Shown one piece after another: positions 5,006 to 5,059 of a DNA stretch of 5,059 bases. Below the pieces are notes generated by a model. The model searched no databases. It saw nothing but the letters and a program-made list of their open reading frames with translations, and was not told the DNA's origin. The position numbers and the translations under genes were made by a program. The DNA is taken from the NCBI GenBank assembly GCA_919902485.1, contig CAKKRB010000285.1, positions 1 to 5,059 on the forward strand, read 5' to 3'. The stretch's first letter is position 1; the number at the start of each line of letters is the position of its first letter. This DNA comes from Omnitrophica bacterium GWA2_41_15. GTDB taxonomy: Bacteria; Omnitrophota; Gorgyraeia; Gorgyraeales; Gorgyraeaceae.

Positions 5006-5059
5006 TTACCACAATTTCTTTTTATGCCTGTCTCTTCGCAGTCTTTTCTTTCTTTTATG
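5006..5059 (-). CDS. C-terminal end of a very basic protein (partial)
   Basis: Read on the minus strand from the window edge, an open frame gives 17 residues, HKRKKRLRRDRHKKKLW, followed by TAA at 5006-5008. Twelve of the 17 residues are Lys, Arg or His. Such a run is common at the tails of small ribosomal or other RNA-binding proteins, but no family can be named from so little. The reading as a gene end rests on three points: the composition is unlike random translation, the strand matches all other genes, and a palindromic intergenic repeat begins six bases after the stop. The start lies outside the window. It could still be a chance frame in a purine-rich stretch. Confidence 0.4.
   Translation of the reverse strand, partial: HKRKKRLRRDRHKKKLW

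Overview
The window is a compact gene cluster in which every supported gene lies on the minus strand, so transcription runs from high to low coordinates. In that order it holds: the last 17 codons of a very basic protein (5059-5006); a 13-repeat TPR lipoprotein (4950-3418); the two halves of a split transketolase (3377-2550 and 2549-1608); the MEP-pathway kinase IspE (1554-664); a SpoVG-family protein carrying an unusual zinc-ribbon insert (683-282); and a tRNA-Gln(UUG) with encoded CCA (208-135). The gene gaps are 55, 40, 0, 53, -20 and 73 bases. No convincing promoter or rho-independent terminator was found between genes, so the cluster is probably cotranscribed, at least from the TPR gene through spoVG.

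Organism: a bacterium, shown by the MEP pathway, SpoVG, a lipobox lipoprotein and a tRNA-Gln with G73-CCA. The lipoprotein with a long periplasmic-type TPR array suggests a diderm. Separate N and C transketolase genes, SpoVG outside an obvious Firmicutes setting, A/T-rich codon use and dispersed GTAGGG...CCCTAC palindromes would fit a candidate phylum such as Omnitrophota or a deltaproteobacterial relative. That placement is inference and cannot be settled from the window alone.

How the genes fit together: transketolase interconverts pentose, tetrose and triose phosphates, and so feeds both ribose-5-phosphate (toward PRPP) and glyceraldehyde-3-phosphate, one of the two starting substrates of the MEP pathway in which IspE acts. 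ispE and spoVG overlap by 20 bases, and the strong spoVG ribosome binding site lies inside ispE, which suggests coupled translation. The TPR lipoprotein is likely an envelope scaffold with no obvious metabolic link.

The most interesting non-coding content is palindromic. Two 29-base palindromes of the same family flank the TPR gene and differ by compensatory changes at three paired positions. Between spoVG and the tRNA, a roughly 48-nt three-stem hairpin is followed by an A/T hairpin that ends on the first bases of the tRNA, and the two cannot both form completely. The most unusual protein feature is a CxxC-x10-CxxC zinc ribbon in the middle of the SpoVG fold.
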